A DNA stretch of 6,120 nt from an uncultured Lachnospiraceae bacterium (GCA_947651335.1 CANSYV010000100.1:1-6120), one strand, 5' to 3'; positions 1-6,099 are shown, numbered from the stretch's first letter. Program-made: numbers and translations. The notes: generated by a model from the sequence alone, not told the origin.

Positions 1-1
1 A

Positions 2-574
2 GGGGCATCCCCATTCCACCAGCTGAGCTGGTGGTTGGGCCCTTGGGCGGTGAATCGGCATGTAGCCATAAGAAACCTGATATCGCCATATGGCACTGAT
101 CTCATGCAGAAGTGTAGGTTCCGAATGTATATACATTTTCATGCTGCTGTCCGTGAGATAAACAGTATCTGGCGTCACCATCCCGCAAAGATTGAAAATC
201 TCCTGCAGGCCTGCTCCCTGCAGCAGCTTTTTTTGTGTCAGTGCACTCCAGGTTTGGAAGCGTTGAAAGATATCCAGAACGGCGTTAAATATCTTTTCCA
301 GGCTGGTTTCGGAATTGATAAATATGCCATTATGGATTTCATGCATATGGGTGCTGCGGGAAGCAATCAGCGGCAGATGCTCAGGTGCCTGCCAGGCTGA
401 ATCGCTTGTAAGCTTTTCCAAATCTACATATAAAATCTTTTCGTTTCCGGCAGTTTCTAATTTCCTGGGTAATATACGTGTACCAGTGAAACAGGGGCCA
501 GGCGGCGAGTCCATTTTCAGTATCATATTTTCAAGATTAAGCTGTTCATAAATCAAAAGTAGGGACAATTCCAT
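2..574 (-). CDS. PucR-like transcriptional regulator, N-terminal part (runs off left edge)
   Basis: The reverse strand is open from an ATG at 574 to the window edge (191 codons seen). An excellent ribosome binding site (AGGAGGCGG, 581-589) lies 6 nt before the ATG. The visible part resembles the N-terminal sensory region of PucR/CdaR-type activators: an alpha/beta segment (about residues 1-90), then a helix with W109, L112 and the pattern 'LLQGAGLQEIFNLCG' (about 117-131), then a GAF-like strand-turn 'VYLTDSSMKMYIHS' (138-151). In such proteins the DNA-binding helix-turn-helix is at the C-terminus, which is not in the window, so the DNA-binding role is inferred. The gene follows the permease/methyltransferase operon in the same direction and could regulate it. 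Oddity: residues from about 177 on are proline-rich, encoded by about 68% GC DNA with perfect inverted repeats, unlike the rest, so the gene may be interrupted near position 45. Family assignment is by pattern recognition only. Confidence 0.72.
   Translation of the reverse strand, partial: MELSLLLIYEQLNLENMILKMDSPPGPCFTGTRILPRKLETAGNEKILYVDLEKLTSDSAWQAPEHLPLIASRSTHMHEIHNGIFINSETSLEKIFNAVLDIFQRFQTWSALTQKKLLQGAGLQEIFNLCGMVTPDTVYLTDSSMKMYIHSEPTLLHEISAIWRYQVSYGYMPIHRPRAQPPAQLVEWGCP
16..34. repeat. Perfect inverted repeat (9-bp arms, 1-nt centre)
   Basis: CCACCAGCT (16-24) is followed by one G (25) and its exact reverse complement AGCTGGTGG (26-34). Next to it GGGG-cat-CCCC (2-12) forms a second small hairpin. 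The first 50 bases are about 68% GC, well above the regulator-like coding that follows. Such hairpins are typical of subterminal ends of IS200/IS605-type elements, but no transposase is in view, so the element identity is only a suggestion. Alternatively it is a chance palindrome in coding sequence. Confidence 0.6.
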
Positions 575-602
575 TTTTCTCCGCCTCCTGCTGTCTGCTC
601 AC

Positions 603-611
603 ATTATACCA
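603..611 (-). promoter_or_regulatory. Extended -10 promoter of the PucR-like gene
   Basis: The reverse strand reads TGGTATAAT (611 to 603): a perfect TATAAT with the TGn extension. The -35 position 17 bp upstream (CCGTCA, 631-626) matches the consensus poorly, which the extended -10 would offset. Transcription would start near 596, giving a leader of about 22 nt that includes the AGGAGGCGG site. It lets the regulator be expressed independently of the upstream operon. Confidence 0.65.
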
Positions 612-612
612 C

Positions 613-633
613 AAAAGCCCGCTATTGACGGGC
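613..633 (-). terminator. Rho-independent terminator after the URO-D family gene
   Basis: On the reverse strand GCCCG (633-629), a 7-nt loop and CGGGC (621-617) form an all-GC 5-bp stem followed at once by TTTT (616-613). It begins 11 nt after the methyltransferase stop codon. The stem and T-tract are both short, so termination may be partial, allowing some read-through into the PucR-like gene. Confidence 0.6.
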
Positions 634-644
634 CCTTGTATCAA

Positions 645-1616
645 TTATTTCATTAACTTTTTCTGACATTTCTTCAATTCTTCCATTATTAATTCTGTCC
701 ACTCAGAACGGACAAGGAGTGGAACGGGGAGATAGCAGCCTCCTTTAGCGTTTTCCATTATTTCATCGTGGATGCCCTGTCGGAGCGTTTCTTCTGTCAG
801 TATGCCTGCGGCATCCATCACATCGTATTTTTGAGTATCCAGATAAACATCGTAGACGACTTTTGTTCCCGTTACTTTTTTCAGAGCGGGGATATCGTTG
901 ATTGCCATAATGTTCAGTGCGTCTACCCTCAGATCGTCTACAATCTCAGGTACAAGATCTTTAATCAGGCCGCAGCTGTGCAGGTCGAATTTGATCCCTT
1001 TGCTGTGGACATGTTCGACGATTTTTTTTGTGGGGGCTTTGACCAGAGCACGCCAGGTTTCCGGGGAGAAAAGCAACCCTTTTTGCATTCCCCAGTCATC
1101 ATGATAGCAGATAATATCTGGTTTGTAATATACAGCCAGTTTGTCGATGAGTTTACATTTATAATCGGCTAGTGCGTCAAAAAATTCTTCCACATCTTCT
1201 GGGTCGGTCAGCATTGCACACAGAGCATTTTCAAACCCCAGCAGATTCTGCAGACGTTCTACAAGACCATTGTGAATCATCTGATAAAGGAGATGATTCT
1301 CTCTGTCAAAGGCGGGGATTCGGTCCGCCTGAGCAGCCTTTTCCCAGTCAAACTGTTCCAGGTCTGGGAACTTTACCACATCTCTCCACTCAGTAATATC
1401 CTCCAGAATATAGGGAGATGCAGGCATTGGCGCAGGCTCACCCTCCTTCCAGAACCAGTGTACCCCAAACCAATCCTCACCGCCTTTGCCGCCTGCTGGT
1501 CTTTCATAGTAACCACAGACAGGTACATTATTGATGATGCCTTCACCCATAATAGGGAGATATTCGACAGCCTCATGATTAAATAGACGCTGTGCGTTTT
1601 CTTTTGGTGTCAACAT
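645..1616 (-). CDS. URO-D family (MtaA/CmuA-like) corrinoid methyltransferase
   Basis: A 323-residue protein of the uroporphyrinogen decarboxylase superfamily, in the branch that moves methyl groups between corrinoid proteins and acceptor or donor substrates. Visible signatures: the 'YHDDWG' segment (H172-D173-D174), then 'HSKGIKFDLHSCG' and a late 'GGCYLPVP'. H213-x-C215 followed by C294 reproduces the His-x-Cys-(n)-Cys zinc site described for MtaA/MtbA-type methyltransferases, where zinc activates a thiol. True heme-pathway HemE lacks this site, so HemE is unlikely. The reading frame extends two codons further to a TTG at 1622, but the AAGGAG site (1624-1629) is 7 nt from the ATG at 1616 and only 1 nt from the TTG, so 1616 is chosen. 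The gene lies 20 nt after the permease and is surely cotranscribed. No corrinoid-binding protein or reactivase is present, so the methyl donor and acceptor are unknown. Confidence 0.85.
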   Translation of the reverse strand: MLTPKENAQRLFNHEAVEYLPIMGEGIINNVPVCGYYERPAGGKGGEDWFGVHWFWKEGEPAPMPASPYILEDITEWRDVVKFPDLEQFDWEKAAQADRIPAFDRENHLLYQMIHNGLVERLQNLLGFENALCAMLTDPEDVEEFFDALADYKCKLIDKLAVYYKPDIICYHDDWGMQKGLLFSPETWRALVKAPTKKIVEHVHSKGIKFDLHSCGLIKDLVPEIVDDLRVDALNIMAINDIPALKKVTGTKVVYDVYLDTQKYDVMDAAGILTEETLRQGIHDEIMENAKGGCYLPVPLLVRSEWTELIMEELKKCQKKLMK

Positions 1617-1636
1617 ATTCAAACTCCTTTTCGTAG

Positions 1637-3094
1637 TTAAAATTTTATCACTGCATTTGCAAGCGGCCAGATCAGAGCCATTAAAACGATAAACTCCAGG
1701 AATAGGAAAATGACCGCGTATTTAGCAGTGTCTTTCATATTGATATGTTCTGGGCCGAAGAACAGAGGCGAAGGAACTGCCGCCGCAGGCGTCACAAGTC
1801 CCATCATTGCGCCAAGTGCAGCCACAATTACAAAGGCAGGAAGGTTGATTCCGCTTGCGGCCAGAAGGGCTATGGTAATCGCATAAAATAGATACATGGA
1901 CACGGTATTGGAAGTAAATTGTGTCAGCAGCATACCGCCAAATACCAGCAGCGCCATCACTGCTGCCGTGGGCAGTCCAGATAATATCGGAGACAGCAGG
2001 TTGTAAATCCAGCTGCTGATACCACAGCTGTCCAGGTTAATGGCCGCGCCATATACTGTCACAGTTGCTGTAAATATCAATAACCCCATGGGTACGGTTT
2101 TGACCAGTTCTGGAAAACGCGCAATAGGCTTTCCGTTTACATGGATGATACACACCAGTGCCAGAGCAATTATGGGCGGAACGCATGCGCCGATCTGATT
2201 CAAATAAGCCACACCAGCCGGCCAGATGGACCTTCCAAATTGAGGAAACAGCCAGATCACTACTACCAGCAGAAAGAGCATAGTTGTTATTTTGCCTTCC
2301 ATAGAGAGCGGCTGGTTATTTTCTTTCATCGCGTCAATGTTATAATTTGCGAATTTGGCGGTTTCTGGTTTCCAGATAAAACGGATTACCAGAATCAAAG
2401 CCAGATAAGAAAGAATTTCAAAAGGAATTCCCACCATTAGCCACTGTCCAAAAGAAATCGTCACGCCCAGAGCCGGGGCCGCGGCCGCAATCAGCAGAAG
2501 GGGGAGTACATGGGATATGGGAGAGCCGGCGCTTACCACAGCATTTCCCCAGTAAATTCCGCACATCATGACGGTATAAAATTTGTCACCTTTTTGGTAA
2601 CCCAGTCTGCCGCATATTTCGGAGGCCAGATTGATATACATGATGGTAACAGCCGTTGCCTCCATAAAAGTGCCGGTTACGAAAAAGGAAAGAATGAACA
2701 TGGCGAGGAACATATATGGGCGGCCCTGGCAGATTTTTCTGGTAATAAACCAGCTGGCAATCTTTGCGATAACGCCGGTCTGACTCAATACCGCACTGAC
2801 TGCCATACAGGATATGACAGTAATAATAATAAAATTTCCCATAGAGCCGGCATATACGTTGGCAAAGTAGTTGGCATCATTTGCCATGATTCCTGTCATA
2901 ACCAGGGCACCCAAGGCAAGGAGGCTGACCCAGTCGGTTCCTACGGTAATCCACAGATACAAAACAGGGATTAAGACAGACAGGAGATGTACACCGTCTG
3001 CAGTAAGGCCGTTTCCCACAGGAATGGCAAACATAATGATTAAAAATAGTACCGCTGCAATGCCGCAGTGAAGGTACATTTTGTTTTGTTTCAT
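1637..3094 (-). CDS. SLC13/DASS-like anion permease
   Basis: A 485-residue polytopic membrane protein with about a dozen hydrophobic segments in two halves, as in the divalent anion:sodium symporter (DASS/SLC13) family. The second half has the family's substrate/sodium motif S395-N396-T397 ('TQFTSNTVSMYLF') and a following Pro-containing hairpin loop ('GLVTPAAAVPSP', about 432-442). The corresponding first-half site reads E145-A146-T147 ('TGTFMEATAVT') instead of SNT, followed by 'VSAGSPISHVLP' (187-197). The cytoplasmic link near residues 241-268 is charged. Start: AAAGGAG (3100-3106) sits 5 nt before the ATG. Family members carry di- or tricarboxylates, sulfate or related anions; the substrate here cannot be read from sequence. 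Context with the methyltransferase suggests a methylated or methoxylated anionic compound (inference). A member of another ion-transporter superfamily family is the main alternative. Confidence 0.82.
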   Translation of the reverse strand: MKQNKMYLHCGIAAVLFLIIMFAIPVGNGLTADGVHLLSVLIPVLYLWITVGTDWVSLLALGALVMTGIMANDANYFANVYAGSMGNFIIITVISCMAVSAVLSQTGVIAKIASWFITRKICQGRPYMFLAMFILSFFVTGTFMEATAVTIMYINLASEICGRLGYQKGDKFYTVMMCGIYWGNAVVSAGSPISHVLPLLLIAAAAPALGVTISFGQWLMVGIPFEILSYLALILVIRFIWKPETAKFANYNIDAMKENNQPLSMEGKITTMLFLLVVVIWLFPQFGRSIWPAGVAYLNQIGACVPPIIALALVCIIHVNGKPIARFPELVKTVPMGLLIFTATVTVYGAAINLDSCGISSWIYNLLSPILSGLPTAAVMALLVFGGMLLTQFTSNTVSMYLFYAITIALLAASGINLPAFVIVAALGAMMGLVTPAAAVPSPLFFGPEHINMKDTAKYAVIFLFLEFIVLMALIWPLANAVIKF

Positions 3095-3120
3095 TTTTTC
3101 TCCTTTATAAAGAGTGTTTG

Positions 3121-3184
3121 GCAGATTTTCATAGTTTTAAATCAGGTAAACGCGTTTAGCTTAGTTAATAGTATAAAAATCTGC
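3121..3184. promoter_or_regulatory. 64-bp interrupted palindrome, candidate operator
   Basis: Pairing each base around the axis between 3152 and 3153 gives 26 complementary pairs out of 32. The core is a perfect 12-bp palindrome TAAACGCGTTTA (3147-3158). The outermost arms GCAGATTTT (3121-3129) and AAAATCTGC (3176-3184) are also perfect and share exactly the same axis. The right arm covers the -10 element and part of the spacer of the leftward permease promoter, so a bound protein would block it. The apex has no loop, which favours a DNA-binding site over an RNA hairpin. The regulator is unknown. Confidence 0.7.
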
Positions 3185-3198
3185 TGCTATTTTCACAA
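3170..3198 (-). promoter_or_regulatory. Sigma-A-type promoter of the permease/methyltransferase operon
   Basis: The reverse strand has TTGTGA (3198-3193), a 17-bp spacer and TATACT (3175-3170). Transcription would start near 3163, leaving about a 70-nt leader before the permease ATG. The -10 and half the spacer lie in the right arm of the 64-bp palindrome, and the palindrome core falls at roughly +5 to +16, a layout suited to repression. Confidence 0.65.
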
Positions 3199-3232
3199 TG
3201 GTACAGCTGAACAAAGTTGAAGAAATGTGTTG

Positions 3233-3292
3233 TGCATTCCTGCATAAGACTTTGGTGTAATCTGATACCAAAGCGTGTTTCTGCGGAATGCA
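3233..3292. repeat. Nested inverted repeat upstream of the rightward promoter
   Basis: The outer arms TGCATTCC-t-GCA (3233-3244) and TGCGGAATGCA (3282-3292) pair over 11 bp with one bulged T. Inside them CTTTGGT (3250-3256) and ACCAAAG (3267-3273) pair perfectly around a 10-nt loop. There is no T-tract on either side, so it is not an ordinary terminator. It ends 3 nt before the -35 hexamer of the rightward promoter, a usual place for an activator or upstream regulator. A structured RNA made from an unseen promoter is an alternative. Confidence 0.55.
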
Positions 3293-3295
3293 GAG

Positions 3296-3324
3296 TTGAC
3301 ATCAGCAAAGGGAATGCATATAAT
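3296..3324 (+). promoter_or_regulatory. Perfect consensus sigma-A promoter of the rightward operon
   Basis: TTGACA (3296-3301), a 17-bp spacer and TATAAT (3319-3324) match the housekeeping consensus at all 12 positions with ideal spacing. Transcription would start near 3331, about 60 nt before the miniprotein ATG. It should drive the miniprotein, AIR-synthase-like, trmL and uridine phosphorylase genes strongly unless repressed. Confidence 0.88.
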
Positions 3325-3391
3325 GATGGATAACGGACAGGAAACGAATGATTGAAGCATTAGATGTTTAGGAAGGAATTGGTGAAAACAT

Positions 3392-3505
3392 ATGGCAGGA
3401 GGTTTTTTCAACCATAAAAACCGCAGAATTATCACGATTATTATTGCAGTGATTCTAGTATTGGCGATGGTAGTGCCCATGCTGCTGGAATTTCTGATGA
3501 TGTGA
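3392..3505 (+). CDS. 37-residue single-pass membrane miniprotein
   Basis: A short ORF directly downstream of the consensus promoter. It starts with a small polar segment (MAGGFFNHKNRR, ending in a basic cluster) and continues with about 23 hydrophobic residues (I13 to about M37) interrupted only by one Thr, one Pro (P29) and one Glu (E33). The positive-inside rule puts the N-terminus in the cytoplasm. An in-frame TGA at 3383-3385 means ATG 3392 is the first possible start. The site GGTGA (3381-3385) is 6 nt before it; AGGAAGGA (3370-3377) lies further up at 14 nt. The stop is 14 nt before the next start, so it is the first gene of the operon. I do not recognise a characterised family; short basic-then-hydrophobic proteins of this kind occur widely in Firmicutes. 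Function unknown. Confidence 0.68.
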   Translation: MAGGFFNHKNRRIITIIIAVILVLAMVVPMLLEFLMM

Positions 3506-3519
3506 GAGAGGTGCCGAAG

Positions 3520-4500
3520 ATGAAAGTGGGAAAGCTGCCGGAGCAGGTGCTGGCCCGTTCTGTGTTACAGGAAATCGGGCACCGCAGGGAGGAGGTCCTT
3601 ATGGGGCCGGGAATTGGACAGGACTGTGCTGTGCTGTCCCTAAAGCCGGATGAAGTATTTGTCATGTCCACAGACCCCATCACCGGAACTGTGAAAGACA
3701 TGGGAAGCCACAGCATCCATATCACGGCCAATGACCTGGCGGCGTCGGGGGCAGAGCCTGTGGGGGTGATGCTGACCATTTTGCTGCCAGAAAGGACAGA
3801 GGAACATGCTTTGCGCCGGATGATGCAGGATGTGGAGAGAACCTGCAGAATATTGGATATGGAAGTCCTGGGCGGGCATACAGAGGTCACTAATGTGGTG
3901 AATCAGCCGCTTATTTCCGTAACCGGAGTGGGAAAAGTGAAAAAGGGCCAGGCCATACTGACAAATGGTCTGAAGCCGGGGCACGATTTGGTGGTGACCA
4001 AGTGGATTGCCCTGGAGGGCACTTCTATCATAGCAAAAGAGAGGGAAGAGGAACTGAAAAAGGTACTGCCAAAGGAATTTGTGGACACGGCGAAGGCGTT
4101 TGACCAGTATCTGTCAGTGATACCGGAGAGCCGGATTGCCGCCGCCCACGGGGCCAGCGCTATGCATGACATTACAGAGGGAGGCATTTTCGGCGCTCTC
4201 TGGGAGATGGGCGAGGGTGCTGATGTGGGGCTGGATATTGATTTGAGACAGATCCCCATCCGTCAGGAGTCCGTGGAGATCTGTGAGCGGTACGGGCTGA
4301 ATCCCTATCAGCTCATGTCCAGCGGTTCCATGCTCATCGGGACCCAGGGCGGCGCGGCACTGGTACGGAAACTACAGGAGCAGGGGATTTACGCAGTTTT
4401 AATCGGGCAGGCAATGCCGGGCAGAGACAGGATTTTGCGAAATGGTGAGGACATCCGGTATCTGGACCGGCCTCAGAGCGATGAACTGTATCGTTTATAA
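3520..4500 (+). CDS. AIR synthase-like protein (PurM/HypE fold), role unknown
   Basis: A 326-residue protein with the two-domain layout of the PurM/HypE/SelD/ThiL ATP-binding superfamily. The N-terminal domain shows 'GPGIGQDCAVL' (29-39), 'STDPITGT' (50-57), 'ITANDLAASGAEPVGV' (68-83) and 'GGHTEVT' (118-124). The C-terminal domain shows 'GHDLVVTKWIALEGT' (154-168), 'HDITEGGIFGAL' (216-227) and 'NPYQLMSSGSML' (261-272). It most resembles HypE but ends in 'DELYRL' and lacks the C-terminal PRxC cysteine that HypE needs to carry the cyanide precursor. It also lacks the N-terminal Cys/Sec of SelD. PurM proper would sit in a purine cluster. It is therefore a paralogue that probably activates a carbonyl or carboxyl-type oxygen with ATP on an unknown substrate. 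Start: a GTG at 3502 would overlap the miniprotein stop as GTGA, but GAGAGG (3506-3511) 8 nt before ATG 3520 and the family-like 'MKVGKLPE' opening favour 3520. Confidence 0.85.
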   Translation: MKVGKLPEQVLARSVLQEIGHRREEVLMGPGIGQDCAVLSLKPDEVFVMSTDPITGTVKDMGSHSIHITANDLAASGAEPVGVMLTILLPERTEEHALRRMMQDVERTCRILDMEVLGGHTEVTNVVNQPLISVTGVGKVKKGQAILTNGLKPGHDLVVTKWIALEGTSIIAKEREEELKKVLPKEFVDTAKAFDQYLSVIPESRIAAAHGASAMHDITEGGIFGALWEMGEGADVGLDIDLRQIPIRQESVEICERYGLNPYQLMSSGSMLIGTQGGAALVRKLQEQGIYAVLIGQAMPGRDRILRNGEDIRYLDRPQSDELYRL

Positions 4501-4515
4501 AAGAGAGAGGAATTT

Positions 4516-5016
4516 ATGTTAAATATTGTACTTTTGGAACCGGAAATCCCGGCGAATACAGGAAATATCGGGCGTACCTGTGTGGCGGCGGGAGCACGGC
4601 TGCACTTGATTGAGCCGCTGGGGTTTCGTCTGGGGGAAAAGGATATCAAGCGGGCGGGCATGGACTACTGGAATGATCTGGATGTGAGCATTTATCTCAA
4701 CTATCAGGATTTTCTGGAGAAAAATTCTGGGGCAGAGATTTATTATGCCAGCACCAAGGCACCCAGGATTTATACGGAAGTTTCCTATGAAGAAGACGCC
4801 TATTTGATGTTTGGGAAAGAGAGCGCGGGGATTCCCGAGGAAATTCTTCTGGAAAATCAGGAGACAGCCATACGGATTCCCATGAAAGGGGATATCCGGT
4901 CATTGAACCTGAGCAACTCTGTGGCTATTGTCCTGTATGAAGCACTGCGGCAGCAGGAGTTTGCCCAGATGCAGCTGTGCGGGGCATTGACAAAATATCA
5001 GTGGAGGGAATCATGA
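4516..5016 (+). CDS. trmL: tRNA (cytidine(34)-2'-O)-methyltransferase
   Basis: A 166-residue SPOUT-class methyltransferase that uses S-adenosylmethionine to 2'-O-methylate the wobble nucleotide of tRNA-Leu isoacceptors in the cytoplasm. Nearly the whole protein aligns from memory with E. coli TrmL (YibK, 157 residues). Motif 1 is '[15 protein letters not shown]' (8-22) and 'RAGMDYW' is at 46-52. The knotted SAM-binding part is '[11 protein letters not shown]' (97-107) and '[15 protein letters not shown]' (121-135), followed by 'YEALRQ' (141-146). About 20 residues follow the usual end of the family core. AGAGAGG (4504-4510) lies 5 nt before the ATG, and the gene starts 15 nt after the AIR-synthase-like stop. 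Its last four bases (ATGA) are shared with the next gene, implying translational coupling. Other TrmH-type SPOUT enzymes are longer, so TrmL is the best call. Confidence 0.93.
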   Translation: MLNIVLLEPEIPANTGNIGRTCVAAGARLHLIEPLGFRLGEKDIKRAGMDYWNDLDVSIYLNYQDFLEKNSGAEIYYASTKAPRIYTEVSYEEDAYLMFGKESAGIPEEILLENQETAIRIPMKGDIRSLNLSNSVAIVLYEALRQQEFAQMQLCGALTKYQWRES

Positions 5017-5804
5017 TCAATTATTCGAAGGACCCGGACAGACAGTATCATATTCAGGTGAAACCCGGCGAAATCGGACGTTATGTGATTACGCCCGGGG
5101 ACCCAGGACGCTGTGAAAAAATTGCCGGTTATCTGGAAAATCCGGTTTTGATAGCAGAGAACCGGGAGTTTGTCACATATACAGGAACACTGGAGGGGGA
5201 GAAAGTAAGCGTTACCTCCACAGGCATCGGCGGCCCCTCGGCGGCCATTGCGGTGGAAGAACTGGTGAGAGCCGGGGCGGATACTTTTGTCCGGGTGGGA
5301 ACCTGCGGGGGCATGGATGTGTCTGTCAAAGGCGGAGACCTGGTGATTGCCACAGGGGCTGTGCGCATGGAGGGCACCAGCCGGGAGTATGCGCCTCTGG
5401 AATATCCGGCGGTGGCTCATCTGGATGTGGTGAATGCGCTTGCGGCCAGTGCCAGAAAACTGGGGCAGACCTATCATACCGGGGTGGTCCAGAGCAAAGA
5501 CTCATTTTTCGGACAGCATTCTCCGGAGGATAAGCCGGTGAGCTATGAATTGACTCAAAAGTGGCAGGCATGGCTGCGCATGGGATGTCTGGCCTCGGAG
5601 ATGGAGGCAGCGGCAATGTTTATTGTGGGCAGTTTCCTCAGGGTGCGCACCGGTGCGGTTCTGGCTGTTCTGGCAAACCAGGAGCGGGTAAAGGCGGGCA
5701 TGGATAACCCCTGTATCCGGGATACCCAGGCCGCTGTGAAAACGGCTGTGGAGGCAGTGCGCAGTTTGATTTTACAGGATCAAGAGAAAAAGGGGCGTGT
5801 CTGA
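5013..5804 (+). CDS. udp: Uridine phosphorylase (nucleoside phosphorylase family)
   Basis: A 263-residue cytoplasmic enzyme that splits uridine with phosphate into uracil and ribose-1-phosphate for pyrimidine salvage. Motifs in order: '[11 protein letters not shown]' (28-38) and R51-E-F with phosphate-contacting R33, R51 and R94; '[16 protein letters not shown]' (69-84); 'RVGTCGG' (94-100); '[12 protein letters not shown]' (126-137); '[12 protein letters not shown]' (161-172); and the ribose-binding E196-M197-E198 in 'LASEMEAA'. The uracil-recognition loop 'GQHSPEDKP' differs from the E. coli 'GQERYD' form but matches what I recall of Gram-positive members. A purine or broader nucleoside specificity cannot be excluded. 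The frame opens earlier (4977), but ATG 5013 has GGAGGG (5003-5008) 4 nt upstream and overlaps the trmL stop as ATGA, so it is chosen. It is the last gene of the operon and converges on the YoeB toxin gene; no rightward terminator is evident behind it. Confidence 0.92.
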   Translation: MINYSKDPDRQYHIQVKPGEIGRYVITPGDPGRCEKIAGYLENPVLIAENREFVTYTGTLEGEKVSVTSTGIGGPSAAIAVEELVRAGADTFVRVGTCGGMDVSVKGGDLVIATGAVRMEGTSREYAPLEYPAVAHLDVVNALAASARKLGQTYHTGVVQSKDSFFGQHSPEDKPVSYELTQKWQAWLRMGCLASEMEAAAMFIVGSFLRVRTGAVLAVLANQERVKAGMDNPCIRDTQAAVKTAVEAVRSLILQDQEKKGRV

Positions 5805-5819
5805 AAAATCATTCACGCC
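5787..5819 (-). terminator. Rho-independent terminator of the toxin-antitoxin transcript, inside the udp 3' end
   Basis: On the reverse strand GGCGTG (5819-5814), a 14-nt loop and CACGCC (5799-5794) form a 6-bp stem, followed by CC and TTTTT (5791-5787). It starts 16 nt after the toxin stop. Read rightwards the same hairpin has no T-tract behind it, so it serves the leftward transcript. The stem's inner side and the T-tract template fall in the last codons of the uridine phosphorylase gene. Confidence 0.58.
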
Positions 5820-5835
5820 GCCTCATCCATGAGTA

Positions 5836-6099
5836 CTATTTGTCGCCGTAATGGGATCGGCATTGCAGAATCTCAATCCTATCATTGGCTATTCGGTATA
5901 CAAGACGGTTGGTCTCATCTATCCTGCGGCTCCAATAGCCCTGCAGATTACCCTTTAACGGTTCTGGTTTTCCGATGCCCGAGTAACCGTTGCGGTCGAT
6001 ATCCTGTAGTAAATGATTGATGCGTTTTAATATCTTTCGGTTCTGTCTCTGCCAGTACAAATAATCGTCCCATGCAAAGTCGTCCCATGCTTTAATCAT
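5836..6099 (-). CDS. yoeB: YoeB-type mRNA interferase toxin
   Basis: An 87-residue type II toxin of the Txe/YoeB (RelE-fold) family, which binds the ribosome and cuts mRNA at the A-site during stress, inhibiting translation. It matches E. coli YoeB (84 residues) along its length: 'WDDYLYWQ' (10-17), 'GKPEPLKGNLQGYWSRRI' (43-60) and 'RLVYRI' (65-70). The catalytic residues E46, R65, H83 and Y84 are present with the same numbering as E. coli, so the toxin should be active. The C-terminus has three extra residues (GDK). The frame opens with TTG-ATG-ATG; the last ATG (6099) is chosen because GAGG (6106-6109) lies 6 nt upstream and the N-terminus then aligns with E. coli YoeB without a gap. The start overlaps the antitoxin stop by 8 nt. 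In such systems the antitoxin-toxin complex represses its own promoter, which lies outside the window. Confidence 0.95.
   Translation of the reverse strand: MIKAWDDFAWDDYLYWQRQNRKILKRINHLLQDIDRNGYSGIGKPEPLKGNLQGYWSRRIDETNRLVYRIANDRIEILQCRSHYGDK

Noticed and set aside
35..551. Two overlapping forward-strand ORFs (121 and 78 codons) at the left end
   Set aside because: They lack convincing ribosome binding sites and recognisable motifs, and lie opposite the regulator-like reverse frame that has an excellent start context.
2141..2974. Forward-strand ORFs opposite the permease
   Set aside because: Low-complexity, His/Gly/Asn-rich translations typical of shadows of a membrane-protein gene on the other strand.
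3091..3132. 13-codon upstream ORF (MKICQTLFIKEKK) in the permease leader, whose TGA overlaps the permease ATG
   Set aside because: It has no ribosome binding site; the overlap with the start codon may be chance. It could be a leader peptide but nothing else supports it.
3147..3158. TAAACGCGTTTA as a CcpA catabolite-repression (cre) site
   Set aside because: It fits the cre consensus with at least three mismatches, and its symmetry belongs to a larger palindrome.
3199..3261. 20-codon forward ORF in the divergent intergenic region
   Set aside because: No ribosome binding site, lies upstream of the mapped rightward promoter, and crosses an inverted repeat.
3193..3480. 95-codon reverse ORF spanning the divergent promoters
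   Set aside because: It covers two promoters and the miniprotein gene, and shows no family resemblance or ribosome binding site.
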